DNA of 6,635 nucleotides from Clostridia bacterium (lineage in GTDB: Bacteria > Bacillota > Clostridia > Christensenellales > Aristaeellaceae): NCBI GenBank assembly GCA_016297535.1, contig JAEDGL010000130.1, forward strand, positions 1 to 6,635, in the 5' to 3' direction. A model generated the notes under the pieces. That model searched no databases. It was not told where the DNA came from and was given only the letters and a program-made list of their open reading frames with translations. Both the position numbers and the translations under genes were made by a program. This document shows positions 1 through 5,586 of the stretch, in pieces. Position 1 is the first letter of the stretch, and each line of letters opens with the position of its first letter.

Positions 1-14
1 GCTGCGCAAGGCAA

Positions 15-45
15 CCGAGCCCAGCGCACAGGTCGCTGGGCTCGG
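15..45. other. GC-rich hairpin, 12-bp stem
   Basis: CCGAGCCCAGCG (15-26) pairs perfectly with CGCTGGGCTCGG (34-45) around a 7-nt loop. It competes with the long-range pairing of the palindrome at 6-163 because it uses part of the same left arm. No T-run follows on either strand, so it is not a classical intrinsic terminator. Confidence 0.6.
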
Positions 46-54
46 AACAGAAGT

Positions 55-71
55 CAGAGGGTTTATCGACA
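55..71 (-). repeat. 17-bp repeat core, copy 1 (minus orientation)
   Basis: Read on the minus strand this is TGTCGATAAACCCTCTG, identical to 6581-6597 on the plus strand. The similarity continues downstream: CTCTGACTTCTGTTC here (59 down to 45) against CTCCGACTCCTGTTC at 6621-6635, 13 of 15 identical. In both copies the core lies a few bases past a hairpin that follows the stop codon of an outward-reading gene, in the same orientation as that gene. This looks like a dispersed, terminator-linked intergenic repeat. Confidence 0.75.
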
Positions 72-74
72 GCC

Positions 75-103
75 TGAACCGTGGCATATTCTGCCACGGT
101 TCA
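75..103 (-). terminator. Hairpin downstream of the GerMN gene, possible terminator
   Basis: GAACCGTGGCA (76-86) pairs perfectly with TGCCACGGTTC (92-102), plus a closing T-A pair, around a 5-nt loop. It lies about 100 nt past the stop codon of the leftward gene. Neither strand has a T-run after the stem, so intrinsic termination is uncertain. The equivalent hairpin at the other end of the window precedes the same 17-bp repeat, which supports a shared 3'-end role. Confidence 0.4.
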
Positions 104-204
104 AACTTTAATAGACTCTTGTTCCAAACCCGGCGACATGTGCAGTAAGTTCGGTTGCCTTGCAGGTTTCGACGGTAAAGACTGTACAGCAATCTCTTTC
201 GGGT

Positions 205-1236
205 TTAGTCCAGCTCGACCACGCCCGGATACTGCGCGATGACCTCCGCCTCCTGATTGATGAAAGTGGTCGCTGCGTCAGGCTGCTTTTCCAGCTTCTG
301 GCCTTCCACCTGTACCTCCACTTTTTTCACGCCGGAGAACTGCGAGCAGGTAAACAGGATCGCCCGAATGGCCTGATCCCCGCCGTCGCTGGTTTCCATT
401 ACCTCTTTAAATTCCCGCGAGAAGTTGATGGTTACCACGCCATCCTTCATGGTTACGTTCTTTACACCGCAGTCTTCGGGCAGGGCGCGTTCCAGGCCGC
501 TATCGCTCTTGGGGCCCTTGGCCAGCTCCAGCACGGCGGTGCTTACGTCCGCGTTGCTAAATACGGTGCGGGTTACGGGTACCAGCAGCCTTCCCGTTTG
601 GGATGGGAAATACAGCTGCACCATGCTCGCGTCCCTGCTAAAGGTTTCCACGCTTTCAAGGTTCAAATGGCCGCCTGTAAACACGCCGCTTACATCTGTG
701 CCATAGGTAAGCCTGCTGCGCTTCTGCCCGTCAAACTCCAGCGTAACCTCATCCACCGTGGCAAAGCAGGCCATGGCGTTGGTAATCGCATCCACCATCA
801 GCGTTTCCTCCGCCGCGCTGGCGCAGGCAAGCGCTTCCTTGCTTACATTTACATTGGCGCGGCCGTTGGCAATGTCAATTTCAAAGGTTGTTCCTTCGGG
901 AATTACGGTGCGCAGCCCCAGGCGCGCCGCCTGCATATCGTTGGCGCTGTCCTTTACCATCAGATTGAGCGTTGCCTTGGCAATGCCGTCCGTTTTAGGA
1001 ATCCGTCTCGTTACGGGCACCAGATAGCCCTCGCCATCCTCGTAGAAAACAACGGTGGACACCGTTTCCACCTGCGTATCGGTCATGGTTTGCTCAATGG
1101 GAATGGCAGTTTGCTCCACCAGCACCTGCGACGTAGTCTGGCCGTTGCCCTTCAAGGCCAGTACCACCACAAGCGCCGCCGCGCACAAAATGAGGATTCG
1201 CTCGATATCGGCCCGTTTGATTTTCTTCATGTTCAT
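205..1236 (-). CDS. Membrane-anchored protein with two GerMN domains (sporulation/germination type)
   Basis: A 343-residue protein. A basic N-terminus (KKIKR) is followed by one hydrophobic segment (about residues 13-28), then two extracytoplasmic GerMN domains at about 61-175 and 205-315. The domains are recognisably duplicated: YLVPVTRRIPKTDG in the first matches LLVPVTRTVFSNAD in the second, each followed by a helix, a LPEG/LPED-type turn and a strand ending in EVQVEGQ or EVTLEFDGQ. GerMN domains occur in Bacillus subtilis GerM, a spore-envelope protein of similar length that helps build the channel between mother cell and forespore. Unlike that lipoprotein, the Cys here is preceded by Leu (LILC), which does not fit a lipobox, so a transmembrane anchor is likelier. 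Start: ATG at 1236, 5 nt after AGGAG. GTG at 1242 overlaps the Shine-Dalgarno and is unlikely; ATG at 1230 is possible. It is divergent from the NFACT gene. I found no convincing promoter; a sporulation sigma factor would explain that, but this is inference. Confidence 0.88.
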   Translation of the reverse strand: MNMKKIKRADIERILILCAAALVVVLALKGNGQTTSQVLVEQTAIPIEQTMTDTQVETVSTVVFYEDGEGYLVPVTRRIPKTDGIAKATLNLMVKDSANDMQAARLGLRTVIPEGTTFEIDIANGRANVNVSKEALACASAAEETLMVDAITNAMACFATVDEVTLEFDGQKRSRLTYGTDVSGVFTGGHLNLESVETFSRDASMVQLYFPSQTGRLLVPVTRTVFSNADVSTAVLELAKGPKSDSGLERALPEDCGVKNVTMKDGVVTINFSREFKEVMETSDGGDQAIRAILFTCSQFSGVKKVEVQVEGQKLEKQPDAATTFINQEAEVIAQYPGVVELD

Positions 1237-1301
1237 TTTCACTCCTCAGCAGTCGATTGCAATTCCATCCTATGATCGTTTGTCCCCGGGCAGACCTGTG
1301 A

Positions 1302-1330
1302 TTGCGCTTTTTTGCATCTTGTGCTATGAT
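1302..1330 (+). promoter_or_regulatory. Sigma-A-type promoter for the NFACT gene
   Basis: TTGCGC (1302-1307), a 17-nt spacer and TATGAT (1325-1330), with TG one base upstream of the -10 (TGCTATGAT, extended -10). Transcription would begin near 1337, about 30 nt before the start codon. The spacing and -10 are good; the -35 is moderate. Confidence 0.7.
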
Positions 1331-1337
1331 GCAAAAA
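1309..1337. promoter_or_regulatory. Perfect 10-bp inverted repeat over the -10 box, operator candidate
   Basis: TTTTTGCATC (1309-1318) and GATGCAAAAA (1328-1337) are perfect inverted copies separated by 9 nt. The right arm covers the last three bases of the -10 box and the predicted start point; the left arm lies in the spacer. That placement suits a repressor dimer, although the A/T-rich ends could make part of the symmetry chance. As a terminator for leftward transcription it would be weak. Confidence 0.4.
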
Positions 1338-1368
1338 GACTTCGCTTTTCCGAAGGAGGAACAGCTTT

Positions 1369-3114
1369 ATGCCTATGGATGGCTTTACGCTATCATTTAT
1401 GCAGCGCGAGCTGCGCGATACCCTGCTTGGCGGACGGGTGGACAAGGTAAACCAGCCCGAACGCGACGCGCTGGTGCTGCTTGTGCGTTCCGGCGGCAAC
1501 CACAAGCTGCTTCTGAGCGCCAATGCCAACCAGGCGCGCGCACAGCTCACCGCCCAGGCCTATGAAAACCCAGCCGAGCCGCCCATGTTTTGTATGCTGA
1601 TGCGAAAGCATCTGCTGGGCTCGCGCATTGTGGAAATCGCCCAGCTATCGGGCGACCGCATTCTGGCCATCACCTTCGACTGCCTGGATGAGATGGGCTA
1701 CCATGTAAAGCGCACGCTCTATCTGGAAATCATGGGCCGCCACAGCAACCTTACGCTGGTGGATGAGGAGGGCGTGATCATTGATGCCATCCGCCATGTC
1801 AATGCTGAAATGAGCCGCGTGCGTACCGTTCTGCCCGGCGGAATCTACCATCTTCCCCCGCAGCCGGACAAGCTGACCCCTGCTCTGCTTTCGCCCCAGG
1901 CGCTTCACGAGCGCCTGTCGCCGCTCAGTTGCCCTCTTCACAAGGGCCTGATGGAATGCGTTGCCGGAATGGCCGGCGTTTGCTCCAAAGAAGTCTGTGC
2001 GCAAATCGGAGTGGATCCTTTCACACCCATTCCCGAGCTGGAAATGAAAACGGTTTGTCAAAAGCTGTACAATTTTTTGACCCGGGATGTTTTTGCCCCC
2101 GTCACTCTCTATGACGAGGCGGGACTTGCGCTGGATTTTTTTGCTTTCCCATATCAAACCTTTGCAGCGGACCGTCAAAAGACCATGCCTACGCTGAGCG
2201 CAGCCATGGATGAATTCTATCTGGGCCGTGATCTTCGCATGCGCATGCAGCAAAGAAGCGCAGGACTGCAAAAGCATGTAAAAAGCGCTCTGGAGCGTAC
2301 AGAAAAGAAAAAGGCAATCATGCTGGATACGCTTCAAAACACCGAGCAAACCGAGCAAAACCGCGTCTTTGGCGATCTGCTTACAGCCAATCTGCACCTG
2401 ATGGAGAAAGGCGCGGAGCAGGTAACGGTCATCAATTATTATGATCCCGAATGTCCCGAGATCACCATTCCCCTCTCCGGTCGTCTTACCCCGCCGCAAA
2501 ACGCGCAGCAGTACTATAAAAAATACCGCAAGGCCAAGGTGGCGGAGCAGTACGCTTCCGAGCAGCTGATTACCATCGAGCGCGATCTGCAGGTTCTGGA
2601 AAACGCCCTGGAGGATTTGGAAAAGTGCGAAACCAGCACCGATCTGGCGGAAATCCGCTTTGTGCTGATGGAGAGCGGTTTTCTGCGCCCGGACGCCAAT
2701 CAGCGTAAGCAGAAGGGCAAAAAGCTGCAGGAGGGAAAGCCCTACCGCTTTACCGCGCCGGACGGCACCCTGATTGAAGTGGGCAAAAACTCGCTGCAAA
2801 ACGATCGCCTTACCCTGCATGCGCGTGGAAACGAAACCTGGCTGCACGCGCAAAACATTCCCGGATCACATGTAATCATCCGCACCGAGGAAGAACCGAG
2901 CGAGGAAACCCTGCTCTATGCCTGCAAGCTGGCCACCTATTACAGCAAGGGACGCAACCATCCCCAGCAGGCCATTGACTACACCCGGCGCAAATATGTA
3001 AAAAAAGCCGCCGGTTCCCCGGCAGGGCTGGTTACCTACACCAATTTCAAAACCGCCATCATCGGCCTTACGCCGGAGGATATGGCAAAAATCATGAAGG
3101 AAGCAAGCAAATAA
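1369..3114 (+). CDS. rqcH: NFACT-family ribosome quality-control protein (RqcH / fibronectin-binding A type)
   Basis: A 581-residue cytoplasmic protein, close to the usual RqcH length of about 570. The NFACT-N domain starts with MPMDGFTLSFM and the GGRVDKVNQP and LLLSAN segments. It carries Asp96-Arg97 (in SGDRIL), matching the D97/R98 pair that Bacillus subtilis RqcH needs for alanine tailing, and IMGRHSN at 121-127. A helix-hairpin-helix-like region (about 190-222) and two charged coiled-coil stretches (about 285-335 and 380-425) follow. The NFACT-R (DUF814) domain spans about 455-555, with WLHAQNIPGSHVI and DYTRRKYVKKAAGSPAGLVTYTN. In known homologues, RqcH binds stalled 50S subunits carrying peptidyl-tRNA and recruits tRNA-Ala to add C-terminal alanine tails. 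AAGGAGGA lies 9 nt before the ATG, and a small hairpin (1340-1355) overlaps the start of that site. It has its own promoter. A short tandem nonamer (ACCGAGCAA twice, near 2341) encodes TEQTEQ. The family identity is clear; tailing activity is inferred. Confidence 0.95.
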   Translation: MPMDGFTLSFMQRELRDTLLGGRVDKVNQPERDALVLLVRSGGNHKLLLSANANQARAQLTAQAYENPAEPPMFCMLMRKHLLGSRIVEIAQLSGDRILAITFDCLDEMGYHVKRTLYLEIMGRHSNLTLVDEEGVIIDAIRHVNAEMSRVRTVLPGGIYHLPPQPDKLTPALLSPQALHERLSPLSCPLHKGLMECVAGMAGVCSKEVCAQIGVDPFTPIPELEMKTVCQKLYNFLTRDVFAPVTLYDEAGLALDFFAFPYQTFAADRQKTMPTLSAAMDEFYLGRDLRMRMQQRSAGLQKHVKSALERTEKKKAIMLDTLQNTEQTEQNRVFGDLLTANLHLMEKGAEQVTVINYYDPECPEITIPLSGRLTPPQNAQQYYKKYRKAKVAEQYASEQLITIERDLQVLENALEDLEKCETSTDLAEIRFVLMESGFLRPDANQRKQKGKKLQEGKPYRFTAPDGTLIEVGKNSLQNDRLTLHARGNETWLHAQNIPGSHVIIRTEEEPSEETLLYACKLATYYSKGRNHPQQAIDYTRRKYVKKAAGSPAGLVTYTNFKTAIIGLTPEDMAKIMKEASK

Positions 3115-3202
3115 CGCAAGGGGCTCTGTCCCCCTGATCCTGCTGAAGGACCTGATGTTCTCCAAAATCCTGGTTTTTGGCCTGTGCTTTGCACAGGCCA
3201 AA
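3115..3202. repeat. Hairpin-rich spacer, degenerate intergenic repeat
   Basis: The 112-nt gap between the NFACT and GNAT-HD genes contains AGGGG/CCCCT (3119-3123/3131-3135), CCAAAA/TTTTGG (3162-3167/3175-3180) and a perfect 12-bp stem (3176-3187/3191-3202, loop TTT). The last two cannot form together. The first part resembles the GGGGCTCTGCCCC-type interspersed sequences I recall from gut Firmicutes genomes, here decayed. None of the stems is followed by a T-run on either strand, so read-through into the GNAT-HD gene is plausible. An in-frame ATG at 3155 lies inside this spacer and is not the real start. Confidence 0.45.
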
Positions 3203-3212
3203 GCTGCACAAC

Positions 3213-3219
3213 AAGGAGG
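3213..3219 (+). promoter_or_regulatory. Ribosome-binding site that sets the TTG start of GNAT-HD
   Basis: AAGGAGG ends 7 nt before TTG at 3227. The upstream in-frame ATG (3155) lacks such a site, would add 24 residues unrelated to GNAT proteins, and lies in the hairpin-rich spacer. Confidence 0.85.
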
Positions 3220-3226
3220 CTATCTT

Positions 3227-4402
3227 TTGAAAGCTGTGTTAAGAGTTGCAACGGTTGCTGATGCCGCAGCGGTAAACGAAACATACGGTTACTATATTGC
3301 GCATTCGCTGGCCAATTTTGGCGAAACGAATATCACCGTGGAAGAACGGGCGCGGGAAATGGAAACGCTGCTCGAAACATACCCCTTTTTTGTTGCTGAG
3401 GATGAAACGGGACGTTTCCTGGGCTTTGCCTGTGCCGAGCCCTACCGCTCCAAAAGCGGATACCGTTTCACGGCGGAGCTGACCATCTATCTGCATCCCG
3501 ACGCGCCCAAAGGCGCCGGAATCGGCACTTTATTGTATGACAAGCTGCTTTCCTTCCTGAAGGCGCAGGGCTTTCGGGTTGCCATTGGCGTGATCCATGC
3601 TCAAAACCTTGCAAGCATTGCCCTGCACAGGAATTTTGGCTTTGAGCAGGTTGGCTATCTGCGTCATTATTGCTACAAGCAGCATCAATGGGTGGACGCT
3701 GTACTGATGGATAAGGTGCTTAACTCCTTTGAAAAGGAGGTAGCCGAGCCGATTCCCTTCTCGCAGTACCGCAGGCAACTGGAGGGGGAAACGCTGCTCA
3801 CGCGGCAGCAGGCCGAGGAGCTTCTTCTGTGGGCGCACGGGCACAATCCCGGCCCATGGCTGGGGCACTCCCAGACTGCTGCCCGGGCGGCCTGCACCAT
3901 TGCCAACGCCTGCGGGATGGATGCAGAGCTTGCCTATCTCATGGGGCTTTTGCACGATATCGGCCGCTACGAGGGCGTACGCGGCATGCACCACGTGATC
4001 GCAGGCTACAATCTGATGATGCAAAAGGGGCTTGCGCCCATTGCGCGCATCTGTCTTACGCATTCCTTTCCACTGCCCGAAACAGACGCCTATACCGGCC
4101 CGCAGGACTGTACGCCCCAGGAAATGGACTTTCTCAAAAAAACCCTCGACAGCATTGCGTTTAATGACTACGACCGTCTGATTCAGCTTTGCGACGCGCT
4201 TTCAATGCCTGATGGCGTTTCCACCATTGAGGAGCGCCTGTTCGAGGTTTCTCTGCGCAACGGCTTTACCGATTGTACCCAGCGCAAATGGAAAGCCTTT
4301 CTTGACATCAAGAAGGAATTTGATCAGCGCTGCGGCATGAATATATATCAGCTTTTCCGTGAGGAAATCAGCCAGCGTCTATTTGATGAAAAAAAGAAAT
4401 AA
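3227..4402 (+). CDS. GNAT acetyltransferase-HD domain phosphohydrolase fusion
   Basis: A 391-residue cytoplasmic protein from a TTG start. Residues 1-165 form a GNAT N-acetyltransferase resembling the phosphinothricin/amino-acid acetyltransferase group. They carry the acetyl-CoA loop KGAGIG (95-100) and the C-terminal signature NLASIALHRNFGFEQVGYL. Residues about 190-350 form an HD domain with His214 (WLGHS), His243-Asp244 (LLHDIGR), His255/His256, His279 (LTHS) and Asp323 (QLCDALS), the usual metal-binding pattern of phosphohydrolases. Each half resembles proteins usually encoded alone, so the fusion is unusual. The linker (about 166-189) is continuous, with no stop. AAAAGGAGG at 3732-3740 falls exactly at the junction, but no ATG, GTG or TTG follows within 20 nt in any frame, so a separate HD product is unlikely. 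Substrates of both domains are unknown. Transcription is probably by read-through from the NFACT gene; I see no clear promoter in the spacer. Confidence 0.88.
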   Translation: MKAVLRVATVADAAAVNETYGYYIAHSLANFGETNITVEERAREMETLLETYPFFVAEDETGRFLGFACAEPYRSKSGYRFTAELTIYLHPDAPKGAGIGTLLYDKLLSFLKAQGFRVAIGVIHAQNLASIALHRNFGFEQVGYLRHYCYKQHQWVDAVLMDKVLNSFEKEVAEPIPFSQYRRQLEGETLLTRQQAEELLLWAHGHNPGPWLGHSQTAARAACTIANACGMDAELAYLMGLLHDIGRYEGVRGMHHVIAGYNLMMQKGLAPIARICLTHSFPLPETDAYTGPQDCTPQEMDFLKKTLDSIAFNDYDRLIQLCDALSMPDGVSTIEERLFEVSLRNGFTDCTQRKWKAFLDIKKEFDQRCGMNIYQLFREEISQRLFDEKKK

Positions 4403-4404
4403 CG

Positions 4405-4434
4405 GTATCATTTTTTCGTTTTCCATGCTATACT
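4405..4434 (+). promoter_or_regulatory. Extended -10 promoter for the oxidoreductase operon
   Basis: TATACT (4429-4434), with TG one base upstream (TGCTATACT), makes a strong extended -10. The -35 is poor: GTATCA at 4405-4410 with an 18-nt spacer is the best match. Transcription would start near 4441, giving a leader of about 45 nt with a small 5-bp hairpin (4450-4454/4459-4463). No convincing terminator lies between the GNAT-HD stop and this promoter, so some read-through from upstream is possible. Confidence 0.6.
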
Positions 4435-4471
4435 GTGTCCGGCACTCTTTGCGCAACCGCGCACAACAATG

Positions 4472-4477
4472 AGGAGG
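4472..4477 (+). promoter_or_regulatory. Ribosome-binding site fixing the first oxidoreductase start
   Basis: AGGAGG lies 8 nt before ATG at 4486. An in-frame GTG at 4435 directly abuts the -10 box, upstream of the predicted transcript start, so it cannot be the start for this promoter. Confidence 0.85.
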
Positions 4478-4485
4478 TATTTCCT

Positions 4486-5574
4486 ATGTCTCGGCTCAAA
4501 ATTGGTATCATCGGATGCGGCGGCATCGCCAACGGCAAGCACCTTCCTGCTCTGAAGGCCATCAACCGTGCTGATCTGGTTGCCTTCTGCGACATCATCC
4601 CCGAAAAGGCTGAAAAGGCTGCCAAGGAGTACGGCACGCCCGACGCCAAGGTGTACACCGACTACAAAGAGCTGCTCAAGGACGAGAGCATCGACGTTTG
4701 CTATGTGCTTACCCCCAACCGCAGCCATGCGCCCATCTCCATCGACGCCATGAACGCCGGCAAGCACGTTATGTGTGAAAAGCCCATGGCCAAAACCGCC
4801 GAAGACGCCCGCCGCATGGTGGAAACCGCCAAGGCGACCGGCAAAAAGCTGACCATAGGCTACCAGCACCGCCACAAGGCGGAGGCGCGCTATGTCAAGA
4901 GCGTTATCGAGCGCGGCGATCTGGGTGAAATTTACTATGCCAAGGCGCTGGCCATCCGCCGTCGCGGCACCCCCAATTGGGGCGTTTTCCTCAACGAGTA
5001 CGAGCAGGGCGGCGGTCCGCTGATTGATATCGGAACCCACAGCCTGGATTTGACCCTGTACCTGATGAACAACTACAAGCCCCGCATGGTGGTGGGCACC
5101 AAGTACAAGAAGGTGGAAGGCGCCGATCAGGGCAATCCCTGGGGCGGCTGGGGTCCCGATGAGAACACCACGCTGGAAGACGCCGCCTTCGGCTTTATCG
5201 TAATGGAAAACGGCGCGACCATCACGCTGGATGCCACCTGGGCGCTCAACACCGACAAGCCCATTCCCGAAGGCAGCTGTGACCTGTGCGGCAGCAAGGC
5301 CGGCGCTTCCATCCGTCCCTCCTCCGTGGTTATCAACAAGGTGGAGTTTGACCGTCAGGAAGAAATCATCCCCAGCATGGCGGCCGGCGGCGTTGCCTTC
5401 TACGACGGCGTGAGCGCTACCCCGCCCATCACCGAGCAGATGAGCTGGCTGGACGCCATTGAGAACGATACCGATCCCGTTGTGCTGCCCGAACAGGCCT
5501 GCGTGGTGAGCGAGATTCTCGAGGCCATCTATACCTCTGCCAAAACCGGCGAGCCGGTGTACTTCAACCGTTAA
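4486..5574 (+). CDS. Gfo/Idh/MocA-family NAD(P)-dependent oxidoreductase
   Basis: A 362-residue cytoplasmic dehydrogenase of normal family length. The N-terminal Rossmann fold has IGIIGCGGIA (6-15, the GxGxxA dinucleotide loop), Asp36 after the second strand (AFCD), and LTPNRSHAPISIDAMNAGKHV. The family EKP motif is Glu98-Lys99-Pro100; its lysine is thought to act in catalysis. The C-terminal domain has GGGPLIDIGTHSLDL with Asp181 and His185, the conserved DxxxH site. Members oxidise or reduce hydroxyls of sugars, inositols and related compounds; nothing here fixes the substrate. It is first in a two-gene operon: its TAA overlaps the next gene's AAGGAG and the gap is 12 nt. Lysine codons are strongly biased (21 of 26 AAG), whereas the GNAT-HD gene uses AAA and AAG about equally, which hints at higher expression. 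The family is sure; the specific reaction is unknown. Confidence 0.93.
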   Translation: MSRLKIGIIGCGGIANGKHLPALKAINRADLVAFCDIIPEKAEKAAKEYGTPDAKVYTDYKELLKDESIDVCYVLTPNRSHAPISIDAMNAGKHVMCEKPMAKTAEDARRMVETAKATGKKLTIGYQHRHKAEARYVKSVIERGDLGEIYYAKALAIRRRGTPNWGVFLNEYEQGGGPLIDIGTHSLDLTLYLMNNYKPRMVVGTKYKKVEGADQGNPWGGWGPDENTTLEDAAFGFIVMENGATITLDATWALNTDKPIPEGSCDLCGSKAGASIRPSSVVINKVEFDRQEEIIPSMAAGGVAFYDGVSATPPITEQMSWLDAIENDTDPVVLPEQACVVSEILEAIYTSAKTGEPVYFNR

Positions 5575-5586
5575 GGAGTATCCGTC

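Larger units (their letters stand above)
6..163. repeat. Long imperfect palindrome, 50-nt arms (MITE-like or structured RNA)
   Basis: Bases 6-55 pair with 114-163 in one unbroken register (paired positions sum to 169). The paired blocks are 6-18/151-163 (13 bp, perfect), 26-30/139-143 (5 bp), 32-40/129-137 (9 bp with one G-U) and 44-55/114-125 (12 positions with one G-U and one mismatch). A 7x7 internal loop separates the first two blocks. The apex (56-113) carries its own hairpin at 75-103. The left arm can instead fold locally as a 12-bp hairpin at 15-45. The G-U pairs in this register are available only to a plus-strand transcript, which slightly favours that strand if an RNA is made. No coding sequence or transposase lies inside. 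It sits 41 nt beyond the stop of the leftward GerMN gene. It could be a non-autonomous element, a 3' UTR structure or a small RNA; I do not recognise a known family. Confidence 0.6.

Noticed and set aside
151..200. A tmRNA-like GGTTTCGACGG stretch
   Set aside because: No tRNA-like ends, no tag reading frame and too little space before the GerMN gene; the match is a short coincidence.
160..1275. A 371-codon plus-strand open frame opposite the GerMN gene
   Set aside because: It is antisense to a protein with clear duplicated GerMN domains, lacks a ribosome-binding site, and its translation resembles no family; it results from GC-rich codon use.
1645..2853. A 402-codon minus-strand open frame inside the NFACT gene
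   Set aside because: It is fully antisense to an unmistakable NFACT protein and shows no recognisable domain.
3155..3226. N-terminal extension of the GNAT-HD protein from ATG 3155
   Set aside because: The 24 added residues are encoded by hairpin repeat sequence, and a perfect ribosome-binding site precedes TTG 3227.
4387..4418. A-run/T-run pairing around the GNAT-HD stop as a terminator
   Set aside because: The stem is only about 7 A-T pairs with a long loop; it is too weak to call, and the T-run belongs to the promoter spacer region.
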